DNA of 47,609 nucleotides from Xenorhabdus sp. IM139775 (GCF_028598745.1 NZ_JAQRFK010000023.1:1-47609); one strand, 5' to 3'. Shown: positions 10,034 through 20,540, counted from the first letter of the stretch. The notes: a model not told the origin generated them from the sequence alone. Program-made: numbers and translations.

Positions 10034-10585
10034 GATCATTTCTACCTGCCTTGCTTTGTTTTGTCTGTTTAATGCTTTTTTAAGTGTCTGATGAATAACA
10101 TACCATGAGTCGTAAAGAATACAATCCAAAAATGTAAATACCACCCATTAATCGTAAATATTACTTTACACTTAACGGCTATTGATACTATAAATACGCC
10201 AATAAATCATTGAGTATTAATTTCACTATAAAATATATAAAATTTTCTTAAAGTTAAATATATGTAAAAGGATATTTCACAACCATACAGAAATTGAAAT
10301 ATTTTATTAAATTATTGAAAATAATTTATTACATAAAAAATATCTTTAAAATCAAATAATAAAAATAAGATCTCAATCCCATTTTTATATAAACATTCTA
10401 ATAATATTAATGTGTACTTTTAGTGTTGTTATAAAACCATAAAACAATATTTATAAAGGATAGCTGTATTCAATAGATTTCAAACTACAGCTAACCGCTT
10501 GGATGATGAAGAAATAATTTATGCAGATACAAGAGCCTGTATTACCAATTTTTATTTATTTTTTAATCACTTATTAAGGACAGAT
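10034..10585. other. Divergent intergenic region aroF / dcuB
   Basis: Gene-free stretch of 552 bases. The aroF side holds the TyrR box and two weaker half-sites. The rest is very AT-rich (10200-10460). Near dcuB an inverted repeat TAGCTGTA (10461-10468) / TACAGCTA (10486-10493) encloses a copy of a short end motif seen elsewhere in the window. No convincing FNR or Dcu regulatory site was recognised. Confidence 0.6.
10111..10170 (-). promoter_or_regulatory. TyrR box cluster of aroF
   Basis: CGTAAATATTACTTTACA (10153-10170) matches the TyrR consensus TGTAAA-N6-TTTACA at all but the first base. Half-sites TGTAAA at 10133 and CGTAAA at 10111 lie 20 and 42 bases away, about two and four helical turns, resembling the multiple boxes of E. 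coli aroF. Confidence 0.75.
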
Positions 10586-11929
10586 ATGATAACGCTGCAA
10601 TTCGCCATAATAATCATATGCTTATTGATCGGTACGCGTTATGCAGGAATGGGATTGGGACTGATCAGTGGTATTGGGCTTTTCATACTGACATTTGTTT
10701 TTGGCCTGGAACCAGGTAAGCCCCCTGTTGACGTGATGCTCACCATTCTTGCCGTGATCGGTTGTGCATCGGTATTACAAACAGCCGGAGGGTTAAATGT
10801 GATGATGCAATTTGCAGAACGCCTGCTGCGCCGTCACCCGAAACACATCACCATTTTGGCACCATTGACCACTTGGATGCTCACTTTTCTTTGCGGCACT
10901 GGTCATGTGGTTTATACCATGTTTCCAATCATTGGGGATATTGCCTTAAAAAAAGGTATTCGCCCTGAGCGGCCAATGGCTGTTGCTTCTGTGGCTTCCC
11001 AAATGGCGATAACAGCTTCTCCTGTATCTGTTGCCGTTGTTTCTTTGGTGTCAATTATTGCTGCCAGTCATGGTATCGGCCAAGTGTACGGGATCTTAGA
11101 AATTTTAGCTGTTTCAATACCGGCATCACTCACTGGCGTCATACTTGCTGCATTATGGAGTTTACATCGAGGAAAAGATCTTGATCAGGACGAAGAATTT
11201 CAAACGAAAATCAAAGATCCAAAGCAACGTGAGTTTATTTATGGCGGTGATGACACACTATTGGATCAAGTCTTTCCTAAACAGGCTTATTGGGCAATGT
11301 GGATTTTCTTTGCCGCAATTGCAGCCGTCGTTTTATTCGGTGTATTCACAGAATTACGCCCTTCTTTTGAAATAAGAGGCACATTAAAACCACTGTCCAT
11401 GAATCTGGTGATCCAGATGGTGATGTTAATTGCAGGCGCCATCATATTGATGACCTGTAAGGTCAAAACCAATGAAATCGCCAATGGTGCCGTGTTCAAA
11501 GCGGGCATGGTTGCGATTTTTTCAGTCTTTGGTGTGGCATGGATGAGCGATACCTTCTTCCACTCACATTTAGGTGAATTAAAGTTAGTCTTAGAGGATA
11601 TTGTCCAAGCACAGCCATGGACTTATGCGCTAGTGCTATTTTTGGTTTCAAAACTGGTTAACAGTCAGGCCGCTGCCTTAACAGCTATCGCACCAATGGG
11701 ATTGCAGCTTGGGGTTGATCCTAAGCTTTTGGTTGCTTTCTTCCCTGCTGCCTATGGATATTTTGTTTTGCCCACTTATCCAAGCGATCTGGCTTGTATT
11801 GGTTTTGACCGCTCAGGTACAACAAAAATCGGAAAATTCATTATTAACCATAGCTTTCTCTTACCAGGATTAATTGGCGTTAGCTGTGCTTGTACAGTAG
11901 GCTATATTTCAGTCAGAATTTTTATGTAA
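10586..11929 (+). CDS. dcuB: DcuB-type anaerobic C4-dicarboxylate transporter
   Basis: Inner-membrane transporter of the DcuA/DcuB family, which exchanges fumarate or malate/aspartate for succinate during fumarate respiration. The 447 residues are almost wholly hydrophobic helices, with family segments LQPGKPPVDVML-like (EPGKPPVDVML), LCGTGHVVYT, ASPVSVAVVSLV, KLVNSQAAAL and YPSDLACI. The start is ATG 10586, with AAGGA five bases upstream; an earlier in-frame ATG at 10499 would add 29 non-hydrophobic residues absent from the family. Similarity looks closer to DcuB than DcuA, but the split is not certain. It replaces the genes found between aroF and rplS in E. coli. Confidence 0.88.
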   Translation: MITLQFAIIIICLLIGTRYAGMGLGLISGIGLFILTFVFGLEPGKPPVDVMLTILAVIGCASVLQTAGGLNVMMQFAERLLRRHPKHITILAPLTTWMLTFLCGTGHVVYTMFPIIGDIALKKGIRPERPMAVASVASQMAITASPVSVAVVSLVSIIAASHGIGQVYGILEILAVSIPASLTGVILAALWSLHRGKDLDQDEEFQTKIKDPKQREFIYGGDDTLLDQVFPKQAYWAMWIFFAAIAAVVLFGVFTELRPSFEIRGTLKPLSMNLVIQMVMLIAGAIILMTCKVKTNEIANGAVFKAGMVAIFSVFGVAWMSDTFFHSHLGELKLVLEDIVQAQPWTYALVLFLVSKLVNSQAAALTAIAPMGLQLGVDPKLLVAFFPAAYGYFVLPTYPSDLACIGFDRSGTTKIGKFIINHSFLLPGLIGVSCACTVGYISVRIFM

Positions 11930-11955
11930 CTTACTGGTGTAACCCTAACTAAATA

Positions 11956-11980
11956 AAAAGGCCAGCAAATGCTGGCCTTC
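11956..11980. terminator. Terminator between dcuB and rplS
   Basis: Stem AAGGCCAGCA/TGCTGGCCTT with a short loop, between convergent genes. The A/T tract is best for the rplS direction (AAAAAGG on the plus strand gives a T run on the minus strand). Confidence 0.88.
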
Positions 11981-12010
11981 AACGATAACTTTCGGATGTA
12001 GCAAAGCGTA

Positions 12011-12379
<369 letters not shown>

Positions 12380-12428
12380 CTAGGTAAACTGATATATCAA
12401 AGACATTCCTTCATGGGACATGTCTGGA

Positions 12429-13181
12429 TTAATTCGTTGCCTGATCTTGATATTCCCGTTGGAATTCAGACAGCAACATCCTTTGCTCGTCAGTCAGAGC
12501 TAGGCTTTCTAGAAGTTCGGGCCTTCTTAACCAAGTTCGGCCAAGCGACTGTTTCATTCGCCAGCGATTAATTTCAGCATGGTTTCCCGACAGCAAAACC
12601 GGGGGAACTTCCATGCTATCCAACACTTCAGGGCGGGTATAATGCGGACAATCCAACAAGCCATCAGCGAATGAGTCTTCTTCTGCCGATGCTTGACGTC
12701 CCAATACTCCCGGAATAAACCGTGATATCGAGTCAATCATCGTCATTGCAGGAAGCTCCCCTCCGCTAAGAACGTAATCACCGATAGACCATTCTTCGTC
12801 AATTTCGGTTTGGATGACACGCTCATCAATACCTTCATAACGACCGCAAACCAGAATTAATTTCTCATTTGCTGCCAGCTCACAAACTCCTTGTTGATCG
12901 AGTTTGCGTCCCTGAGGTGAAAGATAAATCACCTTTGCACCATCACCCGCCGAAACTTTAGCTGCATGAATGGCTTCCCGTAATGGTTGCACCATCATCA
13001 GCATGCCTGGACCACCGCCATAAGGACGGTCATCTACAGTACGATGCCGGTCATAGGTAAAATCCCGTGGATTCCAGCATTCGATACTTAACAGGCCATT
13101 TTTTACAGCCCGACCAGTTACCCCGTAATCGGTTATTGCGCGGAACATTTCAGGAAACAGGCTAACAACCCCAATCCACAT
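12429..13181 (-). CDS. trmD: TrmD, tRNA (guanine37-N1)-methyltransferase
   Basis: Adds the m1G37 methyl group next to the anticodon of tRNAs reading CNN, Leu and some Arg codons, preventing +1 frameshifting. SPOUT-class trefoil-knot enzyme with the visible segments [33 protein letters not shown] and [14 protein letters not shown]. The start is ATG 13181 (MWIGVVSLF), as in E. coli; a GTG at 13193 would add four residues, but its own bases provide the TGGGA ribosome site for the ATG. Third gene of the rpsP operon. Confidence 0.96.
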   Translation of the reverse strand: MWIGVVSLFPEMFRAITDYGVTGRAVKNGLLSIECWNPRDFTYDRHRTVDDRPYGGGPGMLMMVQPLREAIHAAKVSAGDGAKVIYLSPQGRKLDQQGVCELAANEKLILVCGRYEGIDERVIQTEIDEEWSIGDYVLSGGELPAMTMIDSISRFIPGVLGRQASAEEDSFADGLLDCPHYTRPEVLDSMEVPPVLLSGNHAEINRWRMKQSLGRTWLRRPELLESLALTDEQRMLLSEFQREYQDQATN

Positions 13182-13218
13182 ATTGTGTCCCACTCATTTA
13201 AACCGTCTTTATCGGAGA

Positions 13219-13767
13219 TTAAAAACTAGGATCCCAATCTACCTCAATAGTTTTGGTAGCGAGATCGACTTTCTTGATAACCTGCCCATCAAGAAACGGA
13301 ACCAACCGCTCCTTGATACCGAATGCATCTTTCAGGTTTGCTTTTATTACCATCACATCGTTAGAACCCGTTTCCATCATGTCATGGATGGTGCCAAAGT
13401 TATAACCTGTTGTGTTTATTACCTGACAACCAATAAGGTCTTTCCAGTAATAATCACCCTTTTCCAGATCTGGTAATAGGCCGGAATCCACCACAACTTC
13501 GCAGTTAGTCAGTAAATTCGCCGCATCCCGATCGTCAATATCTTTGATTTTGACGATAATATCCTGATTGTGGTGTTTCCACGCTTCCAGTTCAACGTGT
13601 TGCCACTGGCCTGCGCGTTGAATAAACCACGGTTGATATTCAAAAATGTCTTCGCTGTGTTCGGTGGAAGAAAAAACTTTGAGCCAACCACGAATGCCAT
13701 ACGCAGACCCCAATTTCCCCAACACGATTGGCTCAACCGGGTGCTTAAGGCCAGATTGTTTGCTCAT
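13219..13767 (-). CDS. rimM: RimM, 16S rRNA processing protein
   Basis: Assembly factor that binds ribosomal protein uS19 in the 30S head and speeds 16S rRNA maturation. It shows the N-terminal RimM domain ([21 protein letters not shown]) and a C-terminal PRC-barrel domain ([28 protein letters not shown]). ATG 13767 (MSKQ) is chosen over GTG 13776 because it matches E. coli and has GGTGA five bases ahead. 182 residues, the same as E. coli. Second gene of the rpsP operon. Confidence 0.96.
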   Translation of the reverse strand: MSKQSGLKHPVEPIVLGKLGSAYGIRGWLKVFSSTEHSEDIFEYQPWFIQRAGQWQHVELEAWKHHNQDIIVKIKDIDDRDAANLLTNCEVVVDSGLLPDLEKGDYYWKDLIGCQVINTTGYNFGTIHDMMETGSNDVMVIKANLKDAFGIKERLVPFLDGQVIKKVDLATKTIEVDWDPSF

Positions 13768-13785
13768 TGTTGTCACCGTGACAGA

Positions 13786-14034
13786 TTAAGCTGCTTTCTT
13801 AGCGTCTTTGATCAGTGCAGCAACACGATCAGACACAGTTGCACCCAGACCAACCCAGTGTTCGATACGGTCTAGATCTAAACGCAGAGCTTCTGCATTT
13901 CCTGAAGCGATTGGGTTGAAGAAACCAACACGCTCAATAAAACGACCGTCACGCGCATTGCGGCTATCGGTCACGACTACTTGATAGAACGGACGCTTTT
14001 TTGCGCCGCCACGAGCTAAACGAATTGTTACCAT
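13786..14034 (-). CDS. rpsP: Ribosomal protein bS16
   Basis: 30S subunit assembly protein. 82 residues, [20 protein letters not shown], identical in length to E. coli. The frame is open up to 14121, but homology and GAGGA just upstream fix the start at ATG 14034. First gene of the rpsP-rimM-trmD-rplS operon, with a hairpin in its leader. Confidence 0.97.
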   Translation of the reverse strand: MVTIRLARGGAKKRPFYQVVVTDSRNARDGRFIERVGFFNPIASGNAEALRLDLDRIEHWVGLGATVSDRVAALIKDAKKAA

Positions 14035-14060
14035 AACATCCTCATTAGTTAGCAAAACAA

Positions 14061-14088
14061 CCAGACTCCATCGAGGAACGGAGTCCGG
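14061..14088 (-). promoter_or_regulatory. Leader hairpin upstream of rpsP (attenuator-like)
   Basis: Arms CCAGACTCC (14061-14069) and GGAGTCCGG (14080-14088) pair except for one mismatch. In the rpsP direction the stem is followed by TTGTTTTG, so it resembles a partial terminator 27 bases before the start codon. A possible promoter (TTGCTT, 16 bases, TAAAAT) lies just upstream on the minus strand near 14107-14134. Confidence 0.5.
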
Positions 14089-14171
14089 CTGTCCATTAAA
14101 AAGCCCGAAAATTTTACTCACTTTGGCGCAAAAAGCAATCCAAAGAACGTTTTCTTTCGCAACTTTGTTGA

Positions 14172-15533
14172 TTATCGACCCATAAATCCTGGTGGCAGCA
14201 TGCCTTTCATGCCCCGCATCATTTTTGCCAAACCACCTTTTTTCATCTTTTTCATCATTCGCTGCATTTCATCAAACTGTTTCAGCAAGCGATTGACATC
14301 CTGTACCTGTGTGCCCGATCCCGTCGCAATACGGCGCTTACGGGAACCTTTGATGATTTCTGGCTTTTCACGCTCTCTGCGGGTCATGGAATTAATGATG
14401 GCTTCCATTTTAACCAGAACTTTGTCATCCATTTGGGATTTGACCGCGTCAGGCATCTGCGACATTCCCGGCATTTTGCTCAACATGCTGGTCATTCCAC
14501 CCATGTTACGCATTTGTTTAAGCTGTTCAAGAAAATCGCTTAAATCAAAGCCGTCACCTTTTTTCAGTTTAGATGCCAACTTTTCCGCTTGGGTACGGTC
14601 AACTTTGCTTTCAATTTCTTCGATCAATGAAAGCATGTCTCCCATGCCCAAAATGCGGGATGCAATGCGATCAGGGTAGAAAGGCTCCAACGCATCCGTT
14701 TTTTCACCAACACCGAGGAATTTGATGGGCTTACCCGTGATATGGCGGATGGAAAGTGCCGCACCACCACGCGCATCACCATCGACTTTGGTCAGAACAA
14801 CGCCGGTTAATGGCAACGCTTCGTTGAAGGCTTTTGCGGTATTTGCCGCATCTTGCCCGGTCATCGCATCAACAACAAACAGGGTTTCAACAGGATTGAT
14901 AGCTGCATGAACCGCTTTGATTTCATCCATCATCGCTTCATCAACATGCAGACGACCTGCGGTATCGACTAACAGCACATCATAGAATTTTAATTTAGCA
15001 TGTTGGATCGCTTTATTGACAATATCAACGGGCTTTTCCTGTGGATCTGAAGGGAAGAAGTCAATTCCAACCGTTTCAGACAAAGTTTCAAGCTGTTTGA
15101 TTGCCGCAGGTCGGTATACGTCAGCAGAAACAACCAAGACTTTTTTCTTATTTTTCTCTTTTAGCAACTTACCTAATTTAGCAACGCTGGTCGTTTTGCC
15201 GGCACCTTGCAAACCCGCCATGAGAACCACTGCGGGAGGCTGTGCGGAGAGGTTCAGTTCACTATTGACCTCTCCCATCGCCTTAACCAATTCATTCTGA
15301 ACGATTTTGACGAATTCCTGACCGGGTGTCAGGCTTTTGTTAACCTCATGCCCCACTGCGCTCTCTTTGACTCGTGCAATAAAATCACGCACGACAGGCA
15401 ATGCAACATCCGCTTCGAGCAAAGCCATACGAACTTCGCGCAGCGTATCTTTAATATTATCTTCAGTCAGCCGTCCGCGACCACTGATATTGCGCAATGT
15501 GCGCGATAGTCTGTCAGTTAAATTATCAAACAT
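14172..15533 (-). CDS. ffh: Ffh, signal recognition particle GTPase
   Basis: Protein subunit of the SRP: binds 4.5S RNA and signal sequences of nascent inner-membrane proteins and delivers ribosomes to FtsY. The 453 residues show the N domain (about 1-90), G domain with [10 protein letters not shown] near 109 and [19 protein letters not shown] motifs, and a methionine-rich M domain ([14 protein letters not shown], and a C terminus with [17 protein letters not shown]). Adjacent to the rpsP operon in the same direction and divergent from ypjD, as in E. coli. Confidence 0.98.
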   Translation of the reverse strand: MFDNLTDRLSRTLRNISGRGRLTEDNIKDTLREVRMALLEADVALPVVRDFIARVKESAVGHEVNKSLTPGQEFVKIVQNELVKAMGEVNSELNLSAQPPAVVLMAGLQGAGKTTSVAKLGKLLKEKNKKKVLVVSADVYRPAAIKQLETLSETVGIDFFPSDPQEKPVDIVNKAIQHAKLKFYDVLLVDTAGRLHVDEAMMDEIKAVHAAINPVETLFVVDAMTGQDAANTAKAFNEALPLTGVVLTKVDGDARGGAALSIRHITGKPIKFLGVGEKTDALEPFYPDRIASRILGMGDMLSLIEEIESKVDRTQAEKLASKLKKGDGFDLSDFLEQLKQMRNMGGMTSMLSKMPGMSQMPDAVKSQMDDKVLVKMEAIINSMTRREREKPEIIKGSRKRRIATGSGTQVQDVNRLLKQFDEMQRMMKKMKKGGLAKMMRGMKGMLPPGFMGR

Positions 15534-15732
15534 TGTCTCAGCTCAGATATCTACAAGTGGGTCTACCTGTAAGGCAAATTTCGCGAATTATAGCACGATG
15601 ATGATGTGATCTCTGCAAAGAGATTCCCAAGTATAATTAACAACGGTTGGAGGCTACTCCTGCTAGCGGTATACTTAATTTTCAGGTTTAATTCATACCC
15701 AACGGATTTCAATTGCGAAAACGATAAACGTT

Positions 15733-16524
15733 ATGCTGATATTCTCAATTATTGCCTTACTTGCCTATCTCATTAGCCTGATGCTCATCGTGCCAGGTTT
15801 ACTGCGCCAACAAAACAGTTACCAGAGACTGGCTCTTTCTTTTGCAATTATAGCGTTAGTCACTCACGCAATTGCATTGAAATACCAAGTTTTTCATGTC
15901 AGTAGTGGGCAAAATCTGACGTTATTGAATTTAGGCTCAATTGTCAGTTGGCTTATGTGCATCATCATGACGGTTGTCGCTTTCCGTGGTCGTGCATGGT
16001 TTTTACTGCCGATTGTTTACAGCTTCGCCATGATTAATCTGATTCTGGCCAGCATGATGCCGGGAGAATTCATTACTCATCTTGAAGGTAGTGTCGAATT
16101 ATTTATTCATATTGGGCTGGCATTACTTGGCTATGCCACCTTACTCATCGCAGCTCTTTATGCATTGCAACTGGGTTGGTTGGATTATCAGCTTAAAAAT
16201 AAAAAACTCACATTCACGTCTGGAATCCCTCCATTGATGACAATTGAGCGAAAAATGTTTCACATTACCCAAGTTGGTGTAATTTTACTAACATTGACGC
16301 TATGTACTGGCATCATGTACATGGATGATGTTTTCAATAAAGAAAATATCCATAAATCTGTTTTATCTATTGTTGCATGGTTTGTTTACGTTATTTTGCT
16401 TTGGGGGCATTATCATGAAGGGTGGCGTGGCAAGCGCGTTATTTGGTTCAATCTGATTGGCGCATTTATTCTGACACTGGCTTTTTTCGGTAGCCGGCTA
16501 TTACAGGAAATGATGGTTTATTAA
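15733..16524 (+). CDS. corE: CorE/YpjD, inner membrane protein of cytochrome c assembly (CcsA) family
   Basis: An integral membrane protein of 263 residues with about eight predicted helices, close in sequence and equal in length to E. coli YpjD. The family shares the CcsA/HemX-type fold; in Salmonella the gene (corE) has been linked, with corB, to cobalt/magnesium handling, but its biochemistry is not settled. Conserved segments include HAIALKYQV, LPIVYSFAMINLILA, IERKMFHITQ and LLWGHYHEGWRGKR. Divergent from ffh and 52 bases before corB, consistent with one transcript. Confidence 0.9.
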   Translation: MLIFSIIALLAYLISLMLIVPGLLRQQNSYQRLALSFAIIALVTHAIALKYQVFHVSSGQNLTLLNLGSIVSWLMCIIMTVVAFRGRAWFLLPIVYSFAMINLILASMMPGEFITHLEGSVELFIHIGLALLGYATLLIAALYALQLGWLDYQLKNKKLTFTSGIPPLMTIERKMFHITQVGVILLTLTLCTGIMYMDDVFNKENIHKSVLSIVAWFVYVILLWGHYHEGWRGKRVIWFNLIGAFILTLAFFGSRLLQEMMVY

Positions 16525-16576
16525 TAGGTTAAATTATCATTGCTGATTTGTATAAATATTAGGAAGGAATTCTGTT

Positions 16577-17851
16577 TTGGAGCATGTCTCAACAAGCACA
16601 CTAATTATCATTCTTGTTGTTATGGTTATTGTTTCCGCTTATTTCTCTGCCTCAGAAACAAGCATGATGACAATCAACCGATACCGCTTGCGTCATTTGG
16701 CTAAACAAGGAAGTAATTCCGCACGCAGGGTTGAATCTCTACTGCGTCATCCGGACAGACTCATCAGCCTGATCCTTATCGGTAATAATCTGGTCAATAT
16801 TTTGGCGTCCTCTCTTGCTACTATCGTTGGTATGCGGCTCTACGGCAATGCCGGTGTTGCTATTGCAACAGGTATACTCACGTTTGTTATTCTCATTTTT
16901 TCGGAAGTGATGCCCAAAACTATCGCAGCGCTTTACCCTGAAAGAGTGGCATTCCCAAGTAGCTTTCTGCTACGCCCGCTAGAAAAAATTATGCTGCCCC
17001 TTGTTTGGTCATTTAATAGGATCAGCTTACTATTTATGCGTTTCTTAGGCCTCAAAACCGCTGATATCCGCAATGATGCGGTCAGTAAAGACGAGCTACG
17101 CACAATTGTAAATGACTCAAACAGCAATCTATCACGCCGCAATCAGGACATGCTGATCTCTATATTGGATCTTGAGAAAGTCACCGTTGGTGACATTATG
17201 ATCCCACGTAATGAAATTGTTGGTATTGATATTAACGATGATTGGAAATCTGTTATCAGACAACTGACACACTCTCCACATGGGCGCATTGTGTTATATC
17301 GGGATTCCCTTGATGACGCTATCGGTATGCTCCGAGTGCGTGAAGCCTATCGGCTGATGATGGAGAAAAAAGAATTTACAAAAAGAAATTTGATTAAAGC
17401 CGCAGATAAAATCTACTTCATCCCCGTTAGTACCCCATTGAATATCCAACTTATTAACTTCCAACGCAACAAACAAAAAGCGGGTTTGATTGTTGATGAA
17501 TATGGCGATATTCAAGGACTAGTGACTGTCGAGGATATTTTAGAAGAAATTGTCGGCGATTTTACCACCTCCATGTCTCCGACTCTGGCAGAAGAAGTTC
17601 TCCCACAAAGTGACGGCACCGTTCTGATTGGTGGTACAACCAATATCCGTGAATTAAATAAGGCTTTCGGTTGGGCACTTCCTGAAAATGGGCCAAGAAC
17701 AATGAATGGAATGATTCTGGAAGAATTGGGGGAAATCCCTGAATTGAACGCTCAAATACAGATTAGTGAATATAAATTTGAGGTACTTGCAGTACACGAT
17801 AATGTTATCAAGCAAGTTCGTGTAACACCGATGAACAAAAGTGCAAAATAA
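16577..17851 (+). CDS. corB: CorB/YfjD, CNNM-type magnesium/cobalt transport protein
   Basis: Membrane protein of the CNNM/CorC-HlyC family implicated in Mg2+ efflux. It has a DUF21 transmembrane domain (about 1-185, with YFSASETSMMTINRYRLRHL and LILIGNNLVNI), two CBS domains (about 195-325, VGDIMIPRNEIVGID and GLIVDEYGDIQGLVTVEDILEEIVGD), and a C-terminal CorC_HlyC domain. 424 residues. The start is TTG at 16577; homology to E. coli begins at MEHVSTSTL and AAGGAA lies upstream, so the rare start looks real. Confidence 0.93.
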   Translation: MEHVSTSTLIIILVVMVIVSAYFSASETSMMTINRYRLRHLAKQGSNSARRVESLLRHPDRLISLILIGNNLVNILASSLATIVGMRLYGNAGVAIATGILTFVILIFSEVMPKTIAALYPERVAFPSSFLLRPLEKIMLPLVWSFNRISLLFMRFLGLKTADIRNDAVSKDELRTIVNDSNSNLSRRNQDMLISILDLEKVTVGDIMIPRNEIVGIDINDDWKSVIRQLTHSPHGRIVLYRDSLDDAIGMLRVREAYRLMMEKKEFTKRNLIKAADKIYFIPVSTPLNIQLINFQRNKQKAGLIVDEYGDIQGLVTVEDILEEIVGDFTTSMSPTLAEEVLPQSDGTVLIGGTTNIRELNKAFGWALPENGPRTMNGMILEELGEIPELNAQIQISEYKFEVLAVHDNVIKQVRVTPMNKSAK

Positions 17852-18153
17852 AACATAAAATAGAGTGAATAAGTTAATTAAGCCGAATTAATAAACCTGA
17901 TAATTGTCCATTAACTCTTCTAATAAAAGAAAACAGAGTTAACTTATTAATATAACTTATAACTTTATCATGCTAATACATTTTCAGTAAAATCGTTTAG
18001 ACAGCAAAGAACAACGATGCAGGGCTAGCTTACTGCCAGCCCTGCAATGATATAAAACCGGTCTGACTGCTTAACGAGAACTTCACAGCCGAATAGGATG
18101 ATCGTCGAGATACCGTATTTTATACAATATTTAACGAACTAAAATCTAACAAA
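17852..18153. other. Convergent intergenic region corB / luxS
   Basis: 302 gene-free bases. It contains AT-rich sequence after corB and one GC-rich hairpin, 18019-18045, arms GCAGGGCT and AGCCCTGC. On the luxS side the hairpin is followed by a moderately T-rich stretch, so it may act as the luxS terminator, 110 bases past the stop codon. No gene is seen. Confidence 0.55.
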
Positions 18154-18669
18154 CTAAACCTGAAGCTCCACAAGCTTTTCTTCAGGTAATGCCAACTCAT
18201 CGTTATAATTGACACGAACACCAGCATCAAGAATGCGTTGAGCAATACCCTGAGCTTCTTGCAATGAGTGCATTTCATATGTGCCGCATTGATAAATGTT
18301 CAATTCTGGGATCTGGCTCTGATTTTGAACTTTTAGCACGTCTTCCATTGCAGCTTTCCAAGCTTCAGCCACCCTCAATTCTTCTGGAGCACCAATCAAG
18401 CTCATATAAAAACCAGTACGGCATCCCATTGGGGAGATATCAATAATTTCAACACCATCGCCATTCAAATGATCGCGCATAAAGCCGGCAAACAAATGCT
18501 CAAGTGTGTGAATACCTCTTTCTGGCATCACTGCTTCATTAGGAACACAAAAACGCAAATCAAATACTGTGATAGTATCACCATGAGGCGTTTTCATCGT
18601 TTTGGCAACTCTAACAGCAGGAGCAGCCATGCGAGTATGGTCAACTGTAAAACTATCCAACAAAGGCAT
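18154..18669 (-). CDS. luxS: LuxS, S-ribosylhomocysteine lyase
   Basis: Cleaves S-ribosylhomocysteine to homocysteine and DPD, the precursor of autoinducer-2, closing the activated methyl cycle. The 171 residues carry the metal-site residues H54 and H58 ([10 protein letters not shown]) and C128 (YQCGTY), and the active-site C84 (MGCRTGFYM). An excellent ribosome site AGGAGGT lies seven bases before ATG. The 5' leader faces the MicA RNA, transcribed in the opposite direction from the same intergenic region. Confidence 0.98.
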   Translation of the reverse strand: MPLLDSFTVDHTRMAAPAVRVAKTMKTPHGDTITVFDLRFCVPNEAVMPERGIHTLEHLFAGFMRDHLNGDGVEIIDISPMGCRTGFYMSLIGAPEELRVAEAWKAAMEDVLKVQNQSQIPELNIYQCGTYEMHSLQEAQGIAQRILDAGVRVNYNDELALPEEKLVELQV

Positions 18670-18721
18670 AATACTACCTCCTAAGGCATCAGATTTTTTA
18701 CGAAAATTTTTTCAGATAGAT

Positions 18722-18750
18722 GAAACCTTTCCATTTGCGGCTGGTCATAA
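18722..18750 (+). promoter_or_regulatory. Sigma-E type promoter of micA
   Basis: GAAACCT (18722-18728) and TCATAA (18745-18750), 16 bases apart, resemble the sigma-E consensus GGAACTT...TCnnA. They place the transcription start at about 18756, exactly where the MicA-like sequence begins. E. coli micA is a sigma-E gene. Confidence 0.65.
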
Positions 18751-18755
18751 GATAT

Positions 18756-18830
18756 GAAGACGCGCAAAATTGTTATCATCCCTATTCTCTAAGATATCTT
18801 ATTCGGCCACCACTGGTGGCCATTTTTCTT
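18756..18830 (+). ncRNA. micA: MicA small RNA
   Basis: Hfq-dependent envelope-stress RNA that represses ompA and other outer membrane protein mRNAs. The 5' end GAAGACGCGCAAAATTGTTA resembles the E. coli MicA seed region, followed by TATCATCCC, and the 3' end is a strong terminator GGCCACCA/TGGTGGCC followed by T-rich sequence. It lies between luxS and gshA, the same locus and orientation as E. coli, with a sigma-E-like promoter upstream. It is about 75 nt long. The 3' end is approximate. Confidence 0.88.
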
Positions 18831-18832
18831 TT

Positions 18833-20392
18833 TTAACGCCCCGCATGAAGTTTTAAATACGCTTCAAAACTGATGCTATCTTGCTGCTCAAGACTATGCT
18901 GACGCGATACAGACACTTCACGCTCAACAGAAAAATTTTCATCACTCAAAATTGAATAATGTTCTTCAATCAATTTGTTATGATACTGGTCTGCGAGTTC
19001 CAATCCATAGCCAACTATCCCCTGAGATTTCATCTTCTCCAAGACACGGGCTGAAAACGTTAATGATGGATCTTCAAACATACTCACCAATTCTTTACAG
19101 ACTGATTGATATTGAGTTCCTGAACAGGCATCCAGAACTTCAGCAACTCGCTCTAAATCCTTGAATAACTTCTGTCCCACGACCTTAAGCGGCTGTTGTT
19201 CAATCCCATGACCAATCCCAATAGACAGATCTGGCTTGCGCCCTTCTAAGATGACCTTATTCCAGTTTCCACGACAACAGGCAAGCTCTTCACTTCCCAT
19301 TTCAGGCGCATCAGCCAGAGCACACCATATCAAAAATAAATCAAGAAAACGAATTTGAGTCTCATCAACGCCAATGGAAGAGAAAGGGTTAATATCCAAA
19401 GAGCGCACTTCAATATATTCTATACCCCCTCTCAACAAGGCATCTGAAGGAGACTCTCCTTTCCTCGTGACTCGTTTTGGACGTATCTGTGCGTACAACT
19501 CATTTTCAATTTGAAGGACATTCGTGTTGAGCTGTAAGTATTTATCTTCTTTCTTGATACCGATTGCCGCAAACTCTTCAGATGGCTTATGAATGGCTTT
19601 CTTAAGCCCTTCTACATAGGTATGAAGATGATTAAAAGTGATATTCAGATCACTTTGTGATTTGTTGGTATACCCTAGGTCACTCATCCTCAACGAAGTC
19701 GCATAAGGCAGGTAACAAGTCCCTCTTTCGGTTTCCTCAAAAGATAATGCTGTGTCTCGCCCACGTAAAAATGAAGAACAAATTGCCGGTGATGCACCAA
19801 ATAAATAAGGGATCACCCAACCAAAGCGGTAATAATTGCGGATCAAACGCAGGTAACCATCTGAAATCTGCTCTTTTCCCGTTTCAGCATCTTTAATACC
19901 TAACCAAGCCTGCCAGAAACTTATTGGCAAAGAAAAGTTATAATGCACACCAGAAATTATTTGCATGAGTGCGCCATAACGATTCTTTAATCCTTCACGG
20001 TATAAGGTTTTAAAGCGGCCTAGATTAGACGTCCCATATTGAGCCAGAGTGATATTTTCTTCATCATCAATAAAACATGGCATACTTAAAGGCCACATTT
20101 TTTCATTACCCAGATTCTGAGCCGTATAGATATGCAAATCTTTAAGGAAAGCAATGGTTCTATCTATGTTGCTATCAACAGGGGTAATAAACTCCAATAG
20201 AGATTCAGCAAAATCAGTTGTAATCCATTTATGCGTTAAAGAAGCACCAAGTGATTTTGGATGCTCCGTCTTAGCTAAATGACCGTCTGGAGTAACACGC
20301 AATGTTTCACGTTCAATGCCACGACAAATCCCGTTTAATACGGTAGGGTTTGCCTCTAGCCATGACAATGCTTTTGATACGTCCGGGATCAA
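18833..20392 (-). CDS. gshA: GshA, glutamate-cysteine ligase
   Basis: First enzyme of glutathione synthesis: ATP-dependent joining of glutamate and cysteine. 519 residues, against 518 in E. coli, colinear throughout ([69 protein letters not shown]). The start codon is TTG (20390-20392), as in E. coli gshA, with GGGAGGAC six bases ahead; this weak start probably limits expression. The 3' end abuts the micA terminator. Confidence 0.97.
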   Translation of the reverse strand: MIPDVSKALSWLEANPTVLNGICRGIERETLRVTPDGHLAKTEHPKSLGASLTHKWITTDFAESLLEFITPVDSNIDRTIAFLKDLHIYTAQNLGNEKMWPLSMPCFIDDEENITLAQYGTSNLGRFKTLYREGLKNRYGALMQIISGVHYNFSLPISFWQAWLGIKDAETGKEQISDGYLRLIRNYYRFGWVIPYLFGASPAICSSFLRGRDTALSFEETERGTCYLPYATSLRMSDLGYTNKSQSDLNITFNHLHTYVEGLKKAIHKPSEEFAAIGIKKEDKYLQLNTNVLQIENELYAQIRPKRVTRKGESPSDALLRGGIEYIEVRSLDINPFSSIGVDETQIRFLDLFLIWCALADAPEMGSEELACCRGNWNKVILEGRKPDLSIGIGHGIEQQPLKVVGQKLFKDLERVAEVLDACSGTQYQSVCKELVSMFEDPSLTFSARVLEKMKSQGIVGYGLELADQYHNKLIEEHYSILSDENFSVEREVSVSRQHSLEQQDSISFEAYLKLHAGR

Positions 20393-20540
20393 TTTGTCCT
20401 CCCGTGGAGTTTAAAAGATTATTACTAAAAGTTTACTTTATATGAAACAAGACAAGTTGTCGCTGATTACATGGAGGTGGAAACACGCCAATGATTAAAT
20501 TATAATCAAAAATAATAAAGCAAATGTTATATTTTAATGA

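Noticed and set aside
10034-10144. N-terminal extension of AroF from 10144
   Set aside because: The extension has no homology, and it covers the upstream control region; E. coli AroF begins at MQKDALNN.
14035-14121. 29-residue extension of S16
   Set aside because: It covers the leader hairpin and lacks similarity; S16 begins MVTIRLAR.
18019-18045. Small RNA between corB and luxS
   Set aside because: Only one hairpin without a clear promoter or T tail; a convergent terminator is the simpler reading.
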